DNA from: Arthrobacter sp. Soil764
GTDB taxonomy: Bacteria; Actinomycetota; Actinomycetes; Actinomycetales; Micrococcaceae
Direction of reading: 5' to 3'
NCBI RefSeq assembly: GCF_001428075.1
Contig: NZ_LMSI01000006.1
Location: 112,436-155,877, forward strand
Length of the DNA: 43,442 nt
Shown here: piece after piece, positions 7,866-16,764 of the stretch
Numbering within the stretch: the stretch's first letter is position 1
How the letters are laid out: each line of letters begins with the position of its first letter
Notes under the pieces: generated by a model
Told to the model about the DNA's origin: nothing
Database searches by the model: none
Seen by the model: the letters and a program-made list of their open reading frames with translations, nothing else
Program-made: the position numbers and the translations under genes

Positions 7866-8795
7866 CTATTGGATGCCCGCGAAGAGCCGGTTCAATTCGG
7901 TGGTCAGTTCCTTTTGGACGGACGGGGTGCCGATCTCGTTGCCGTCTATCCGGTTCACGGGCGCCAGCAGGCGGACGCTGGAGATCAACCAGACGGCGTC
8001 GGCGTCCAGGAGGTCCCGGGGTTCCAGGGGGCCATAGCCCAGTTCCCAGCCTGCCGCCTTGGCTGCAGCGAAGAGGGCGCCCTGGGAGGTTCCGGGCAGG
8101 ATGCCGCTGTCCAGCTGCGGGGTGATGAGGCGTTTGACTGTTGTGCCGTCGTCGGACTTTTCCACATGGGCCAGCAGCACCGTGGACGTGGGCCCTTCCA
8201 GGACGCGACCATCGGATGACGTGAAGATGACGTCGTCGGCGCCCTGTTTGTGTGCGTGGCGCAGTGCCGCCATGTTGACGGCGTAGGAGAGCGTCTTGGC
8301 ACCCAGGAGCAGCCAGGGGGCCCGTTCGGCCACGTCACTGTCGTAGCCCCGGTCAAGGAGGATGACATCGATGCCCGTTTCGCGCTGCCGGCGGCCGACA
8401 GCACCGGCCGGGGAGGCCTGGACCCACGCGGTGGGAGTGGTGGCGCCCTCCGCGCCGCGGGTCACCACCAGTTTGACCACCAGTTCATCTGCCGAAGGGT
8501 CTGCCGGCACGTTCTCCGACCAGTGCCGGGCCACGGCAGCGGCAATGGCACGCCGCCAGGCGTCCTGGTCCGGGATGTCCAGGTCCAGCGCCGTTGCCGA
8601 ACCGGCAAGCCGATCAAGGTGCGCCTGCATTTTCCGCACCGTCCCACCGACTGCCAGCATGGTTTCGAAGACGCCGTCGCCGCGCGTGACGCCAAGGTCG
8701 GTGACCAGCAGCTGGGGCTTGGAGGCGTCGGCCACCCTGCCGTCGGGGAAAGCAGGGTCAAGGAAAACGAGAACCACGGGGGCTGGAGAGCTCAT
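7866..8795 (-). CDS. pabC: Aminodeoxychorismate lyase (class IV PLP aminotransferase fold)
   Basis: A 309-residue fold type IV PLP enzyme. It has the family signature GDGVFET at 39-45, the PLP lysine K167 in LLLGAKTLSYAVNMAALRHA, and the downstream block GADDVIFTSSDGRVLEGPTST followed by LPGTSQGALF. Aminodeoxychorismate lyase releases pyruvate from aminodeoxychorismate to give 4-aminobenzoate for folate. The length is somewhat above the bacterial norm. The main alternatives are branched-chain or D-amino-acid transaminases, which share the fold. A pabB-like gene 3 kb away on the same strand supports the folate role. The ATG at 8795 lacks a clear ribosome site. It is divergent from cls across 95 bases. 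Confidence 0.78.
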   Translation of the reverse strand: MSSPAPVVLVFLDPAFPDGRVADASKPQLLVTDLGVTRGDGVFETMLAVGGTVRKMQAHLDRLAGSATALDLDIPDQDAWRRAIAAAVARHWSENVPADPSADELVVKLVVTRGAEGATTPTAWVQASPAGAVGRRQRETGIDVILLDRGYDSDVAERAPWLLLGAKTLSYAVNMAALRHAHKQGADDVIFTSSDGRVLEGPTSTVLLAHVEKSDDGTTVKRLITPQLDSGILPGTSQGALFAAAKAAGWELGYGPLEPRDLLDADAVWLISSVRLLAPVNRIDGNEIGTPSVQKELTTELNRLFAGIQ

Positions 8796-8890
8796 GGCAC
8801 CAGCTTAGTGCGGTGCCGCGGATAAGCTGGGCAGAGTGCCCCGGGCGAAAACCGTCCTCCGGGAGCCCAATTTCCCCGGGAGTTATTGAC

Positions 8891-10366
8891 GTGTTGTGGC
8901 CTTTTTCGCTTGCCGGCACCGCGCCGACATGGGTTGTGGTGCTCCTGGGCTTCGCCGACCTTGTCATCAGGGTCCTGGCGCTGGGTATCATCCCCGGGAA
9001 CAGGCGGCCCACCACCGCCATGGCCTGGCTGCTGGGGATCTTCTTCATCCCGTTCGTGGGCATTGTGCTGTTCCTGCTGTTCGGGAACTTCCAGCTCTCC
9101 AGCCGCCGCCGCGCACAGCAGCAGCAGGTCAATGACCGGGTGCGGGCCGGCATCACCGCCCTCGCGGATGCCGAAAGTGACTATCCGGGGCCTGAGTGGG
9201 TGAAGTCCGCGGCTGAGCTCAACCGCACCCTGGGTTCGCTGCCCATGGTGGACAACAATTCCGTCGAGCTCATCCCCGGCTACCCGGACTCCATCCTGGA
9301 CATGACGAACGCCGTTCGGAAGGCGAAGAAATTCGTCAATGCCGAGTTCTACATCATGAGCTCGGACCACATCACCAACGACCTGCTCACCGCACTGGAG
9401 GAAGCCGCCGAACGAGGCGTGGAAGTCCGGCTCCTCTTCGACCACATCGGAACGTTGCGGATCAAGGGCTACCGGAAGCTGCTCAAGCGGCTCAAGGCCG
9501 GCAAGATCCAGTGGAAGCGGATGCTGCCGCTGCTGCCCATTCACGGCCAGTGGCGCCGGCCGGACCTGCGGAACCACCGCAAGATCCTGGTGGTGGACGG
9601 CGAAGTCGCGTTCACGGGCTCTCAGAACCTGATCGAGCCCTCCTACAACAACCCGCGGCACCGCAAGGCAGGCCGCGAATGGGTGGAGCTGATGGCGTGC
9701 CTGCGCGGCCCCATCGTGACCACCCTGAATGTCGTCTTCGCCACCGACTGGCTGACCGAGACCGACGAATCCCTGGAACACCAGCTGCAGCTCCCGTCGA
9801 ACCCCGAACCCGGCAACGTCACGGCCCAGGTGGTGCCCAGCGGTCCCGGCTTCATCACCGAAAACAACCTCCGGCTCTTCAACACGCTCATCTACTCCGC
9901 GCAGCACCGGATCTCCATCTGCAGCCCCTACTTCGTTCCGGACGATTCACTGCTCTACGCCATCACCACTGCGGCCCAGCGCGGCGTGGACGTGGAGCTG
10001 TTCGTGTCCGAGAAGGGCGACCAGTTCCTGGTCCACCACGCCCAGCGGTCCTACTATGAGGCGCTCCTTGAAGCCGGCGTGCGGATCTACCTGTACAAGG
10101 CGCCGTTCGTGCTGCATGCCAAGCACTTCACCATCGACGACGAAGTGGCCGTCCTGGGCTCCAGCAACATGGACATGCGGTCGTTCTCGCTGAACCTGGA
10201 GGTGTCGGTCATGCTCTTGGGCGAGGACATCGTGAACAAGATGCGGGCGGTGGAGGATACCTACCGGGACATTTCACATGAACTGAAGCTGGCGGACTGG
10301 CTCAACAGGCCGCTCGCCGCACGTTATGTGGACAACGTGGCCCGGCTGACGGCCACAGTCCAATAG
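8891..10366 (+). CDS. cls: Cardiolipin synthase (phospholipase D family)
   Basis: A 491-residue membrane enzyme that makes cardiolipin at the cytoplasmic membrane. Two N-terminal membrane segments (about 10-33 and 40-64) precede two HKD motifs: NHRKILVVD with H229, K231 and D236, and HAKHFTIDD with H409, K411 and D416. Each is followed by the expected GSQN or GSSN. Two HKD motifs and two membrane spans are the normal layout for bacterial Cls, as is the length. I start at the GTG at 8891 because GGGAG lies eight bases ahead; in-frame residues further upstream are not Cls-like. It is transcribed away from pabC and converges with the Bcr/CflA gene, separated by about 60 bases. Confidence 0.92.
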   Translation: MLWPFSLAGTAPTWVVVLLGFADLVIRVLALGIIPGNRRPTTAMAWLLGIFFIPFVGIVLFLLFGNFQLSSRRRAQQQQVNDRVRAGITALADAESDYPGPEWVKSAAELNRTLGSLPMVDNNSVELIPGYPDSILDMTNAVRKAKKFVNAEFYIMSSDHITNDLLTALEEAAERGVEVRLLFDHIGTLRIKGYRKLLKRLKAGKIQWKRMLPLLPIHGQWRRPDLRNHRKILVVDGEVAFTGSQNLIEPSYNNPRHRKAGREWVELMACLRGPIVTTLNVVFATDWLTETDESLEHQLQLPSNPEPGNVTAQVVPSGPGFITENNLRLFNTLIYSAQHRISICSPYFVPDDSLLYAITTAAQRGVDVELFVSEKGDQFLVHHAQRSYYEALLEAGVRIYLYKAPFVLHAKHFTIDDEVAVLGSSNMDMRSFSLNLEVSVMLLGEDIVNKMRAVEDTYRDISHELKLADWLNRPLAARYVDNVARLTATVQ

Positions 10367-10425
10367 GTACGGTCCAGTAAGCACTGTTCAATAAACACGT
10401 TCCAACAAGCCGGCTCCGCAACGAA

Positions 10426-11700
10426 CTATTCGTCCGCGCCCACCCGCTGGCCGTCGTCGCGCCCGGCATGCTCTGCCCAGCCGCCCTTCCGGTAAGCGGG
10501 AGTCCCCAGGGCAAGCACCGTCACCGCCAGGGCGCAGCTGCCGATCATGACGCCGGCCATCGACCACGAATTCCCGCCCAGGATCCCCACCAGGGGACTC
10601 ACCAGGCCGGCTACCCCCGACTGCAGGGCGCCGATGACCGCCGCCGCCGTTCCCGCCATGTGCCCGTAGTTGTGCAGGGCCAGTACGGAGGCGTTTGCCG
10701 GGACCATTCCCTGGGCTGACAGGACCAGCCACAGGGCGGCCACCAGGCCAAACACGCCACCGGCACCCGTGGCCACCACCACCAGCAGCAGCAGGGCAAG
10801 GCACAACTGGACCACGAGGGCGGTGCGCAGCAGGCGGGCCGGCGGGAACTTCCGGACCAGGGCGGCATTGAGCTGGGCGGAAAGGACCAGCGCGGCGCCG
10901 TTAAGGGCAAAGACCAGGGCGAACTGCTGGGCGGTGAGGCCGTATTCGTTCTGGAAGACAAAGGGTGATCCCACCACGTAGCTCATGATCAGGGCGAGCC
11001 CCAGCCCCGGGATGACCGCCAGTGCCATGAAATGCCTGTCCCGCAGGAGCGACCAGTAGGCACCGGCCACATGCCGCGGGTGGCCCGGGCTGCGGTTGTC
11101 CTCCGGCAGCGTCTCCGGCATGAACCGCCAGACGATGGCCACCAGGACCACCCCGATCAGTGCCAGGGCGTAGAAGACGGCCCGCCAGTTCCAGGCGCCG
11201 GCGATCGCCTGGCCCACGGTGGGCGCCAGGAGCGGCGCTACGCCAATCACCAGCATCAGCCGGGAGAGCAGCTGGGCGGCGGCGGACCCAACGAAGCGGT
11301 CGCGGATGACGGCGAGTGCCACCACGGCGGCGGCCGCGTTGAAGAAGCCCTGTAGAACGCGCAGCCCGGTCAGGGTTTCGATGTTCGGCGTCAGGGAGCA
11401 CAGCAGCGAGATGGCCACGTGCAGCGAGATCCCGATCATCAGCGGCAGCCTTCGCCCGAACCGGTCCGAGAACGGGCCGATTACCAGCTGGCCGACGCCG
11501 GCCCCCACGAGGGTTCCGGACAGTGTCAATTGGGCGGCGGTCTGGGTGGTGTGGAGATCGGTTTCCACGGCAGGCAGCGAAGGCAGGTACATGTCCGTGG
11601 TGATGGCAGGAAGGGCAGCCAGGGCGCCAAGCATGAGGATGTACTTAACGCTCCGCGGTGCCTGCTTGCTGTTGTTGTGGGGGAGGGGCGGGTCCGTCAC
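10426..11700 (-). CDS. Bcr/CflA-family multidrug efflux MFS transporter
   Basis: A 424-residue major facilitator protein with 12 predicted membrane segments. The Bcr/CflA hallmarks are the TM1 region LGALAALPAITTDMYLPSLPAVETDL, motif A as GPFSDRFGRRLPLMIG, and the TM4 segment LRVLQGFFNAAAAVVALAVIRDRF. The family exports bicyclomycin, chloramphenicol and other compounds by proton antiport. The chosen start is a GTG at 11700 (VTDPPLPHNN) with GAGG eight bases ahead. An ATG at 11742 in frame adds 14 residues but has no ribosome site. There is no linked regulator. It is convergent with cls, and the actual substrate is unknown. Confidence 0.88.
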   Translation of the reverse strand: MTDPPLPHNNSKQAPRSVKYILMLGALAALPAITTDMYLPSLPAVETDLHTTQTAAQLTLSGTLVGAGVGQLVIGPFSDRFGRRLPLMIGISLHVAISLLCSLTPNIETLTGLRVLQGFFNAAAAVVALAVIRDRFVGSAAAQLLSRLMLVIGVAPLLAPTVGQAIAGAWNWRAVFYALALIGVVLVAIVWRFMPETLPEDNRSPGHPRHVAGAYWSLLRDRHFMALAVIPGLGLALIMSYVVGSPFVFQNEYGLTAQQFALVFALNGAALVLSAQLNAALVRKFPPARLLRTALVVQLCLALLLLVVVATGAGGVFGLVAALWLVLSAQGMVPANASVLALHNYGHMAGTAAAVIGALQSGVAGLVSPLVGILGGNSWSMAGVMIGSCALAVTVLALGTPAYRKGGWAEHAGRDDGQRVGADE

Positions 11701-11854
11701 GCGGCAAACCTCACTCGTGGGCGCTTGGGTATTCCGCCGCATTGCTTGAGCGGTTCAGCTGACGCTCAGGTCCCTACCCGCGGTGGTGTCCTCCTAAACC
11801 GTTTTCCCGGGTGTGGCGGCAGGGCAACCCTGCGGCCGGCCCGGGCTGGACGGG

Positions 11855-13921
11855 TCAGTCGTCGGGAAACTCCGCACCCAGCGTGGAGAGGACCCCGTAG
11901 GCCTTGGTCCGGATTTCCTCATACTCGTCGTCGGCATCGGAATCCGAGGTGATGGCACCGCCGACGCCGAGCGAGAGTTCCGCCGTTCCGTCGCCGGCCG
12001 CATTGATCACCAAGGTCCGGATGGCGACGGCGAGGTCCGCCGCGGCGTTGAGCGAGAAGTAGCCGACGGCTCCCGAATAGACACCCCTGGGCCCGGCCTC
12101 CAGCTGGTCGAGGATGGCCATGGTGCTGATCTTGGGGGCGCCGGTCATGGAGCCGGCAGGGAAGCAGGCTGCCACCGCCTCTGCCCGCGGCGCCCCGGGG
12201 AGGAGGTTGGCATCGATGGTGCTGACCATCTGGTGGACGGTGGCGTAGCTCTCGATGGCGCAGAGCCGGCTGACCGTGACGGAGCCTGGTTCGGCGAAGT
12301 GGCTGAGGTCGTTGCGCAGCAGGTCCACGATCATGATGTTCTCGGCCCGGTCCTTCAAGGAGGTGGCCAGGTCTGTGCGCAGCCGGCTGTCCTCCTGCGG
12401 GTCGGCAGCCCGGCGCCGGGTGCCCTTGATGGGCTCGGCGCGCATGCCGCCGTCGGACCCTATCTTGAGGAACCGCTCCGGCGAGGTGCTGGCCACGGCA
12501 AGGTCTCCCAGCCGGAGGTAGCTGGCGAAGGGGGCCGGGTTCCGGCGGCGGAGCGCCAGGTACGTGGCCCACGGATCCAGGGCGCCGGCGTGGACCCGGG
12601 CTTCCAACGTGGTGGTCAGGCACACCTCGTAGGTATTTCCCTGGGCGATCTGATGCTGGGCGGCGGCGATCTTCTCCCGGTACCGTTCGCCCGTGTCCCG
12701 GCTGCGGAAAGCGGGCGGCGCAGGGGGTACGACGCCGGTGCTGCCGCCGGCTTCCACCGTTGGGCCAGCGGCGGCTTCCACGGCTGACCGGGCATGGGCC
12801 AGCCAATCATCCGCGTCCGGTGCCTCGAGCGCCAGAAGCCAGGCGGAACCCTCGGCATGGTCCAGGACCACTGCCCTGCCCGCGAAGATCAAGGCAGCAT
12901 CCGGGGTGGGTGCGGAAAGATCGCTGCCGCCGGTTTCGCGCTTCAGTTCGTACCCCAGGAAGCCCAGCCAGCCCAGCGTGAATTCACCGGGGTAGCCCTC
13001 CGGGGTCCGCACCGCGCGGCGGCCCCAGACCGTGTCCAGCCAGCGGAAGAAGGGGCCGGGGACGCTGACAGTGGACGAGCCTGCGCTGATCCGGCTCACA
13101 CCCCCGCGGTGCGTGACGCACTGGCCGAACGTGCCGTCGTCGTCCGCCATGATGCTGAAACGGCTGCGCTCTGCCGCCGTTCGTTGTGAGGGCTCCCCGC
13201 CGCCAGGTTCCGTGCCCGCGTTGGAGGAGTCCAGCCACACGGCATTCGCGGAGCGGCCGTACAGCGACTGGAACAGGGCCGGCGCATCCGGGACGGCCTC
13301 CATGCGCTGGGCCTGAAGGCGGAGGCCGCGGCGGGCCGACAGTTCGGGGGCGAGGACCGGAGCCAGGGCGGGCAGGTAGGGGAGCAGCTGCAAAAGCTCC
13401 GCCGGGGCTGCGCCGTCGGCGAGGTTCCGGACGCGAAGGTCCGCGTGGCCGGGCACATTGTCGCGGCCCAGCCATTCCTCCTCCTGCGCGGCCCACAGGT
13501 CCCAGTACGGTTCATACGTTGCGCCGTCGCGGTCCAGTGCCCGGGTCCGCCGCACATCATCGGGGGATTCCGCCCAGATCACCGCGTCCAGCATGGGACG
13601 GGCCGCCTCCGCGGCAGCCCCTACCCCCTCCACGATGACGATCTCCGCAGGAAGCGTCACCCGTGCGTCACCGTCGTAGTGGTTCTCCCAGTCCCAGCTG
13701 GTCCAGGAGGCCGCCTGGCCTCGGCTGAGCGGGGTGAGGACGGTGGAGATATAACGCTCGACGCCGGCAGCCAGTCCGTCCCAGCCAGGGTAGATGTCCT
13801 CAAGGTGGAACAACGAGACCTTGTGGTGGGCGCGGAGCCGGGCCGCCAGCTCGACGGCGAGGGTGGTCTTCCCTGCGCCGGAGCGCCCGTCGATGGCGAT
13901 AATGACGGGGGCTGGGCTCAT
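11855..13921 (-). CDS. pabB: P-loop kinase domain fused to aminodeoxychorismate synthase component I (PabB)
   Basis: A 688-residue fusion. Residues 1-190 are a uridine-kinase-like P-loop NTPase with Walker A GRSGAGKTT at 12-20, HLEDIYPGWDGL, and a Walker B-like IVIVEGVGA. Residues 215-688 are the chorismate-utilising domain: SIMADDDGTFG, LGWLGFLGYELKRE, YEVCLTT, PIKGTRRR at 497-504, IVDLLRNDL and GSMTGAPKIST from 590. Lysine 499 in PIKGT matches the lysine of E. coli PabB that distinguishes aminodeoxychorismate synthase from anthranilate synthase. The product would be aminodeoxychorismate for folate, acting with a PabA amidotransferase that is not in this window. pabC lies 3 kb downstream on the same strand. 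The N-terminal half has no obvious place in the pathway. The ATG at 13921 has only a distant GGAGG. Confidence 0.87.
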   Translation of the reverse strand: MSPAPVIIAIDGRSGAGKTTLAVELAARLRAHHKVSLFHLEDIYPGWDGLAAGVERYISTVLTPLSRGQAASWTSWDWENHYDGDARVTLPAEIVIVEGVGAAAEAARPMLDAVIWAESPDDVRRTRALDRDGATYEPYWDLWAAQEEEWLGRDNVPGHADLRVRNLADGAAPAELLQLLPYLPALAPVLAPELSARRGLRLQAQRMEAVPDAPALFQSLYGRSANAVWLDSSNAGTEPGGGEPSQRTAAERSRFSIMADDDGTFGQCVTHRGGVSRISAGSSTVSVPGPFFRWLDTVWGRRAVRTPEGYPGEFTLGWLGFLGYELKRETGGSDLSAPTPDAALIFAGRAVVLDHAEGSAWLLALEAPDADDWLAHARSAVEAAAGPTVEAGGSTGVVPPAPPAFRSRDTGERYREKIAAAQHQIAQGNTYEVCLTTTLEARVHAGALDPWATYLALRRRNPAPFASYLRLGDLAVASTSPERFLKIGSDGGMRAEPIKGTRRRAADPQEDSRLRTDLATSLKDRAENIMIVDLLRNDLSHFAEPGSVTVSRLCAIESYATVHQMVSTIDANLLPGAPRAEAVAACFPAGSMTGAPKISTMAILDQLEAGPRGVYSGAVGYFSLNAAADLAVAIRTLVINAAGDGTAELSLGVGGAITSDSDADDEYEEIRTKAYGVLSTLGAEFPDD

Positions 13922-13954
13922 GGACTAGAGCGTACCGTTTTCCTCCGCTCGCTT

Positions 13955-14506
13955 TCATCCACGTGGTACGCCCTGCCCGGAGGCGTGCCGCCCGCTGCTC
14001 AGGTGCCCGCCCAGGAACCCGCTCACCAGCAGCAGCACTGCTCCCGCACGCGCCAGCACCACGCCCAGCTGATGCCGTCCGCGTGACCGGGCAGCCCAGG
14101 ACGCACCATAGACAATGGTTGCGGCGGCGTTGGCGGCAGCATGCACGACGCCTACGCGCTTCAGGGCACGGTCCTTGCCGGACCACGTGGCCCACCCGGA
14201 CAGGGCCGTGGGCACCGCGGCCACAACGCCGAGGCCTACCAGGCGCCGCGCCGCACGTCGGGAACCCTCGTCCTCGAAGAAGTCCAGGAAGACCGCCGAC
14301 CACCAGGTGCCAAAGGGGGCGTCGGTGAGGATGACGTGCAGCGGGATGCCCGTGGTGTCCCCGCGGATGATTGACGGGATTTTGCGCCCCGACATCAGGC
14401 GGGACGCCAGTGGCTCGGCCGCAGTGACGGCAGCGTCCAAAGGTTGTGCTCTCTCGAGCTTCCCAAGGAGCCTGGTGTAACTACCGGGATTGGATGCGGC
14501 CTGCAT
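13955..14506 (-). CDS. DUF2231-family membrane protein
   Basis: A 183-residue membrane protein. It has the DUF2231 opening GIPLHVILTDAPFGTWWSAVFLDFFED, followed by hydrophobic segments (VGLGVVAAVPTALSGWATW; VGVVHAAANAAATIVYGASWAAR; VVLARAGAVLLLVSGFLGGHL) giving about four membrane spans with conserved His residues. The family has been suggested to bind haem or act in redox membrane processes, but this is not established. The ATG at 14506 is preceded by a distant GGAG; a TTG nine bases upstream is closer to that site and is the alternative start. It lies between the tyrosine phosphatase and pabB genes on the same strand, so cotranscription is possible. Confidence 0.72.
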   Translation of the reverse strand: MQAASNPGSYTRLLGKLERAQPLDAAVTAAEPLASRLMSGRKIPSIIRGDTTGIPLHVILTDAPFGTWWSAVFLDFFEDEGSRRAARRLVGLGVVAAVPTALSGWATWSGKDRALKRVGVVHAAANAAATIVYGASWAARSRGRHQLGVVLARAGAVLLLVSGFLGGHLSSGRHASGQGVPRG

Positions 14507-14565
14507 GCAGCACAAAATACTCCTACTGCCAGGGGATTGCACCGCTTTTTCCGGGTCCGCCGGCC

Positions 14566-15111
14566 CTAGTGCGGCTGAAGCTGGGTGTTGTGCAGGACCG
14601 CGGACTTGATGTGCTGCACAAGGCCTGGCAGTGCTGCATGGATCTGGTGCCAGACGGCATCGAAATCCGTATGGCCGCCGTACCAGGGATCCTCGATGCC
14701 CAGGTCCAGCCGGTCACGTTCGGCCATGGTGGGATCGAAACTGCGGAGCATCCGGATCTTCTCCAGGGATTCCTGGTCCGGCGCCGCCTCGCTGAGCCAG
14801 GCGTAGTGGTCGATGTCCAGGGCCAGGATCAGGTCGCGCTCGCGGAACCAGCCAGGCTCCCACTCCCGGGCTACGTGGTGTTCGGAGGCGAGTTGGGTCG
14901 CGGCGAGCCGGCGGGCGGCGCGGGGATCGATGGGCCGGCCTGCCTCGTAGCCGGTAATGCCTGCGGAGTCCACCTCCACCAGGCGGTCAAGGCCCTCGCG
15001 TTCAAGCGCTGCCTTGAGCATCAGCTCAGCCATGGGGGACCGGCAGATGTTGCCCGTGCAGACGGTGATGACGCGATATGCGCTCGACGCTGAGTTCATG
15101 CCCCTAAGCAT
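14566..15111 (-). CDS. Low-molecular-weight protein-tyrosine phosphatase
   Basis: A 181-residue cytoplasmic phosphatase. The phosphate loop CTGNICRS begins at the nucleophile C18 and has R24 seven positions into the CX5R motif. VDSAGITGYEAGRPIDPRA follows, and the late general-acid region is DLGIEDPWYGG. Such enzymes counter bacterial tyrosine kinases and often affect exopolysaccharide export, but no kinase gene lies nearby. It is slightly longer than the usual 150-165 residues because of a C-terminal tail. I prefer the ATG at 15111 (GGAAG five bases ahead); an ATG at 15099 is the alternative. A short possible ORF with a strong ribosome site sits just upstream. Confidence 0.87.
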   Translation of the reverse strand: MLRGMNSASSAYRVITVCTGNICRSPMAELMLKAALEREGLDRLVEVDSAGITGYEAGRPIDPRAARRLAATQLASEHHVAREWEPGWFRERDLILALDIDHYAWLSEAAPDQESLEKIRMLRSFDPTMAERDRLDLGIEDPWYGGHTDFDAVWHQIHAALPGLVQHIKSAVLHNTQLQPH

Positions 15112-15145
15112 GCGCGCTTCCAATCACTCTTGGCTAGCGGCCTGT

Positions 15146-15205
15146 TCACAAAGCTTTACGGGTTTGTAAAGATGCATTACTAACGCCGGAATGGGTACGG
15201 GTCAC
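15146..15205 (-). CDS. Possible 19-codon ORF between lysE-like and phosphatase genes
   Basis: The minus strand has AAGGAGG at about 15214-15220, one of the strongest ribosome sites in this window, followed seven to eight bases later by GTG. The ORF reads VTRTHSGVSNASLQTRKAL and ends in TGA. Its codons include AGT, AAT, TCT, CAA and the rare TTA, so it is much more AT-rich than the surrounding genes. It lies 29 bases after the LysE stop and 34 bases before the phosphatase start. It could be a leader peptide, a small protein, or chance. I recognise no family. Confidence 0.35.
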   Translation of the reverse strand: MTRTHSGVSNASLQTRKAL

Positions 15206-15234
15206 GTTGGTGCCCTCCTTGGAAAGCCCCTTTT

Positions 15235-15858
15235 TCAGTGGATCAGGGCCAGCAGGATACCCACACCCACGAACAGCACACCGAACACCCTGCTGAGGAC
15301 CATCTGGCCCCGCTCGGTGTTGGTAAACCGTTGAAACGATCTCGCGGCTGCGGCAAAGAAGAACCACATCACCAGGATGTCGATGACCACAATCGTGGCC
15401 GTCAGCACGGCGTACTGGGTGAACAGTGGTTGATCGGGCCGGATGAACTGGGGAGTGAAGGCCAGGAAGAACACAATCGCCTTCGGGTTCAGGAGGTTGA
15501 CCCAGAACCCGCGCCGGAAGATGGACCACGCGGGTTCGTTGCGAAGGGTGGCGGCCTGCTCCTGGGCCACCGTGGGCTTGCTCAGGAACTGGCGGATTCC
15601 CAGGTACACCAGGTAGGCCGCGCCCGCGTAGCGGATCACGTTGAAGGCAAGGGGTGAACTGGCCACCAGGACGCCGACGCCCAGGGCCACGATCAGCACG
15701 TGCACCACCAGCGCTGCCTGCTGCCCCAGGATTCCCCAGATGGAGCGGCGGAAGCCCGCGTTCAGCGAGTTGCTCATGGTGTTGATGGCCCCGGCGCCGG
15801 GGGTGAAGCTGATCAGGGCGCCGGCGCCCGCAAGGGCCAGCCAGAGAGAGAATTGCAC
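15235..15858 (-). CDS. LysE/RhtB-family amino-acid exporter
   Basis: A 207-residue membrane protein with the six-segment LysE/RhtB pattern. The N-terminal motif SFTPGAGAINTMSNSLNAGF corresponds to the family's P-G-P-x-x-x region. AAYLVYLGIRQFLSKP and FRRGFWVNLLNPKAIVFFLAFTPQF follow, the latter containing the highly conserved N-L-x-N-P-K-x block. Members export amino acids or homoserine-like compounds. The likely start is the GTG at 15858; a TTG immediately before it is in frame. No regulator of the LysG type is adjacent. The substrate is unknown. Confidence 0.87.
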   Translation of the reverse strand: MQFSLWLALAGAGALISFTPGAGAINTMSNSLNAGFRRSIWGILGQQAALVVHVLIVALGVGVLVASSPLAFNVIRYAGAAYLVYLGIRQFLSKPTVAQEQAATLRNEPAWSIFRRGFWVNLLNPKAIVFFLAFTPQFIRPDQPLFTQYAVLTATIVVIDILVMWFFFAAAARSFQRFTNTERGQMVLSRVFGVLFVGVGILLALIH

Positions 15859-15916
15859 CAACCAAGTTTAGTGCCCTTGCTGCCAGAGGGTTGCCACCCC
15901 ATATGGCGTATCGCTC

Positions 15917-16735
15917 TCAGGCCCTGGCGATGACCTCGCCGTTCGGGATCAGGAACCAGCCGTCGTCGGTGGAGCCCCAGCGGTGCCAGCCGGCAGAAAT
16001 TCTGGCAAGGTCGGCCGGGTTGGCGAACCCGTACTCCAGCGCCTGTTCCGCGAAGGCCGAGTGCAGCACCCGCTCACCCCAGACGCGCGCTTGCCAGCGG
16101 CGCTGCTGAGCTGTGGCGTAAAGCCAGTTGCTGCTGCTTGGGGCGACGTCGCTGAATCCCGCGGCCTGTGCCCAGCTGACCAGCCGCCGCCCGGCGTCGG
16201 GCTCTGCTCCGTTCCGTCGCGCAATCCGCTGGTACAGGTCCATCCACTCGTCCAGCTCCGGAATGGCGGGGTACCAGCTCATGCCGTGGAAGTCGGCGTC
16301 GCGTACTGCCACGATGCCGCCGGGTTTGGCCACCCGCCTCATCTCACGCAGGGCCTCGACGGGGTCGGTGAGGTGCTGGAGCACCTGGTGGGCATGGACG
16401 ACGTCGAACGTTTCGTCGGCGAAGTCGAGGTCATAGATATTGCCGGCCACGAATTCGACGTTGGGTACTTCCCGCTCGACGGCGAGGGCCTGGGCCTGGG
16501 CAATGATGTCCGGTGACCGGTCCAGGCCCGTGACCTTCCCGGGGCTGACCAGGGCGGCGAAGTCGCAGGTGATGGTACCGGGGCCGCAGCCCACGTCCAG
16601 CAGTGTCGAGCCGGGAGTGAGGTGCGGAAGGACGAACGCCGCGGAATTTTCGGCGGTCCTGGCGGCATGGGCGCGGACCACGGATTCGTGGTGGCCGTGC
16701 GTGTAAACGTCGTCTTCGGGCTGCTGGGCACTCAT
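15917..16735 (-). CDS. SAM-dependent methyltransferase (class I)
   Basis: A 272-residue class I methyltransferase. Motif I is LLDVGCGPGT at 46-55, the acidic residue ending strand 2 is in VTGLDRSPDIIAQAQ, and motif II/III is NIYDLDFADETFDVVHAHQVLQHLTDPVEALREMRRVAKPGG in order. This is the UbiE/Methyltransf_11-25 type. The C-terminal half (RDADFHGMSWYPAIPELDEWMDLY onward) resembles actinobacterial small-molecule methyltransferases. The acceptor cannot be inferred. The ATG at 16735 is chosen over a TTG two codons earlier. It follows the MarR gene on the same strand after 29 bases, so the two are probably one transcript. Confidence 0.85.
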   Translation of the reverse strand: MSAQQPEDDVYTHGHHESVVRAHAARTAENSAAFVLPHLTPGSTLLDVGCGPGTITCDFAALVSPGKVTGLDRSPDIIAQAQALAVEREVPNVEFVAGNIYDLDFADETFDVVHAHQVLQHLTDPVEALREMRRVAKPGGIVAVRDADFHGMSWYPAIPELDEWMDLYQRIARRNGAEPDAGRRLVSWAQAAGFSDVAPSSSNWLYATAQQRRWQARVWGERVLHSAFAEQALEYGFANPADLARISAGWHRWGSTDDGWFLIPNGEVIARA

Positions 16736-16764
16736 AACCAAACGCTACCCCCTCGGCCGGGAAG

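Noticed and set aside
11819..11833. GCAGGG-CAA-CCCTGC hairpin after the pabB stop as a terminator
   Set aside because: Six-base stem, no T run, and it lies in a GC-rich stretch where such hairpins are frequent.
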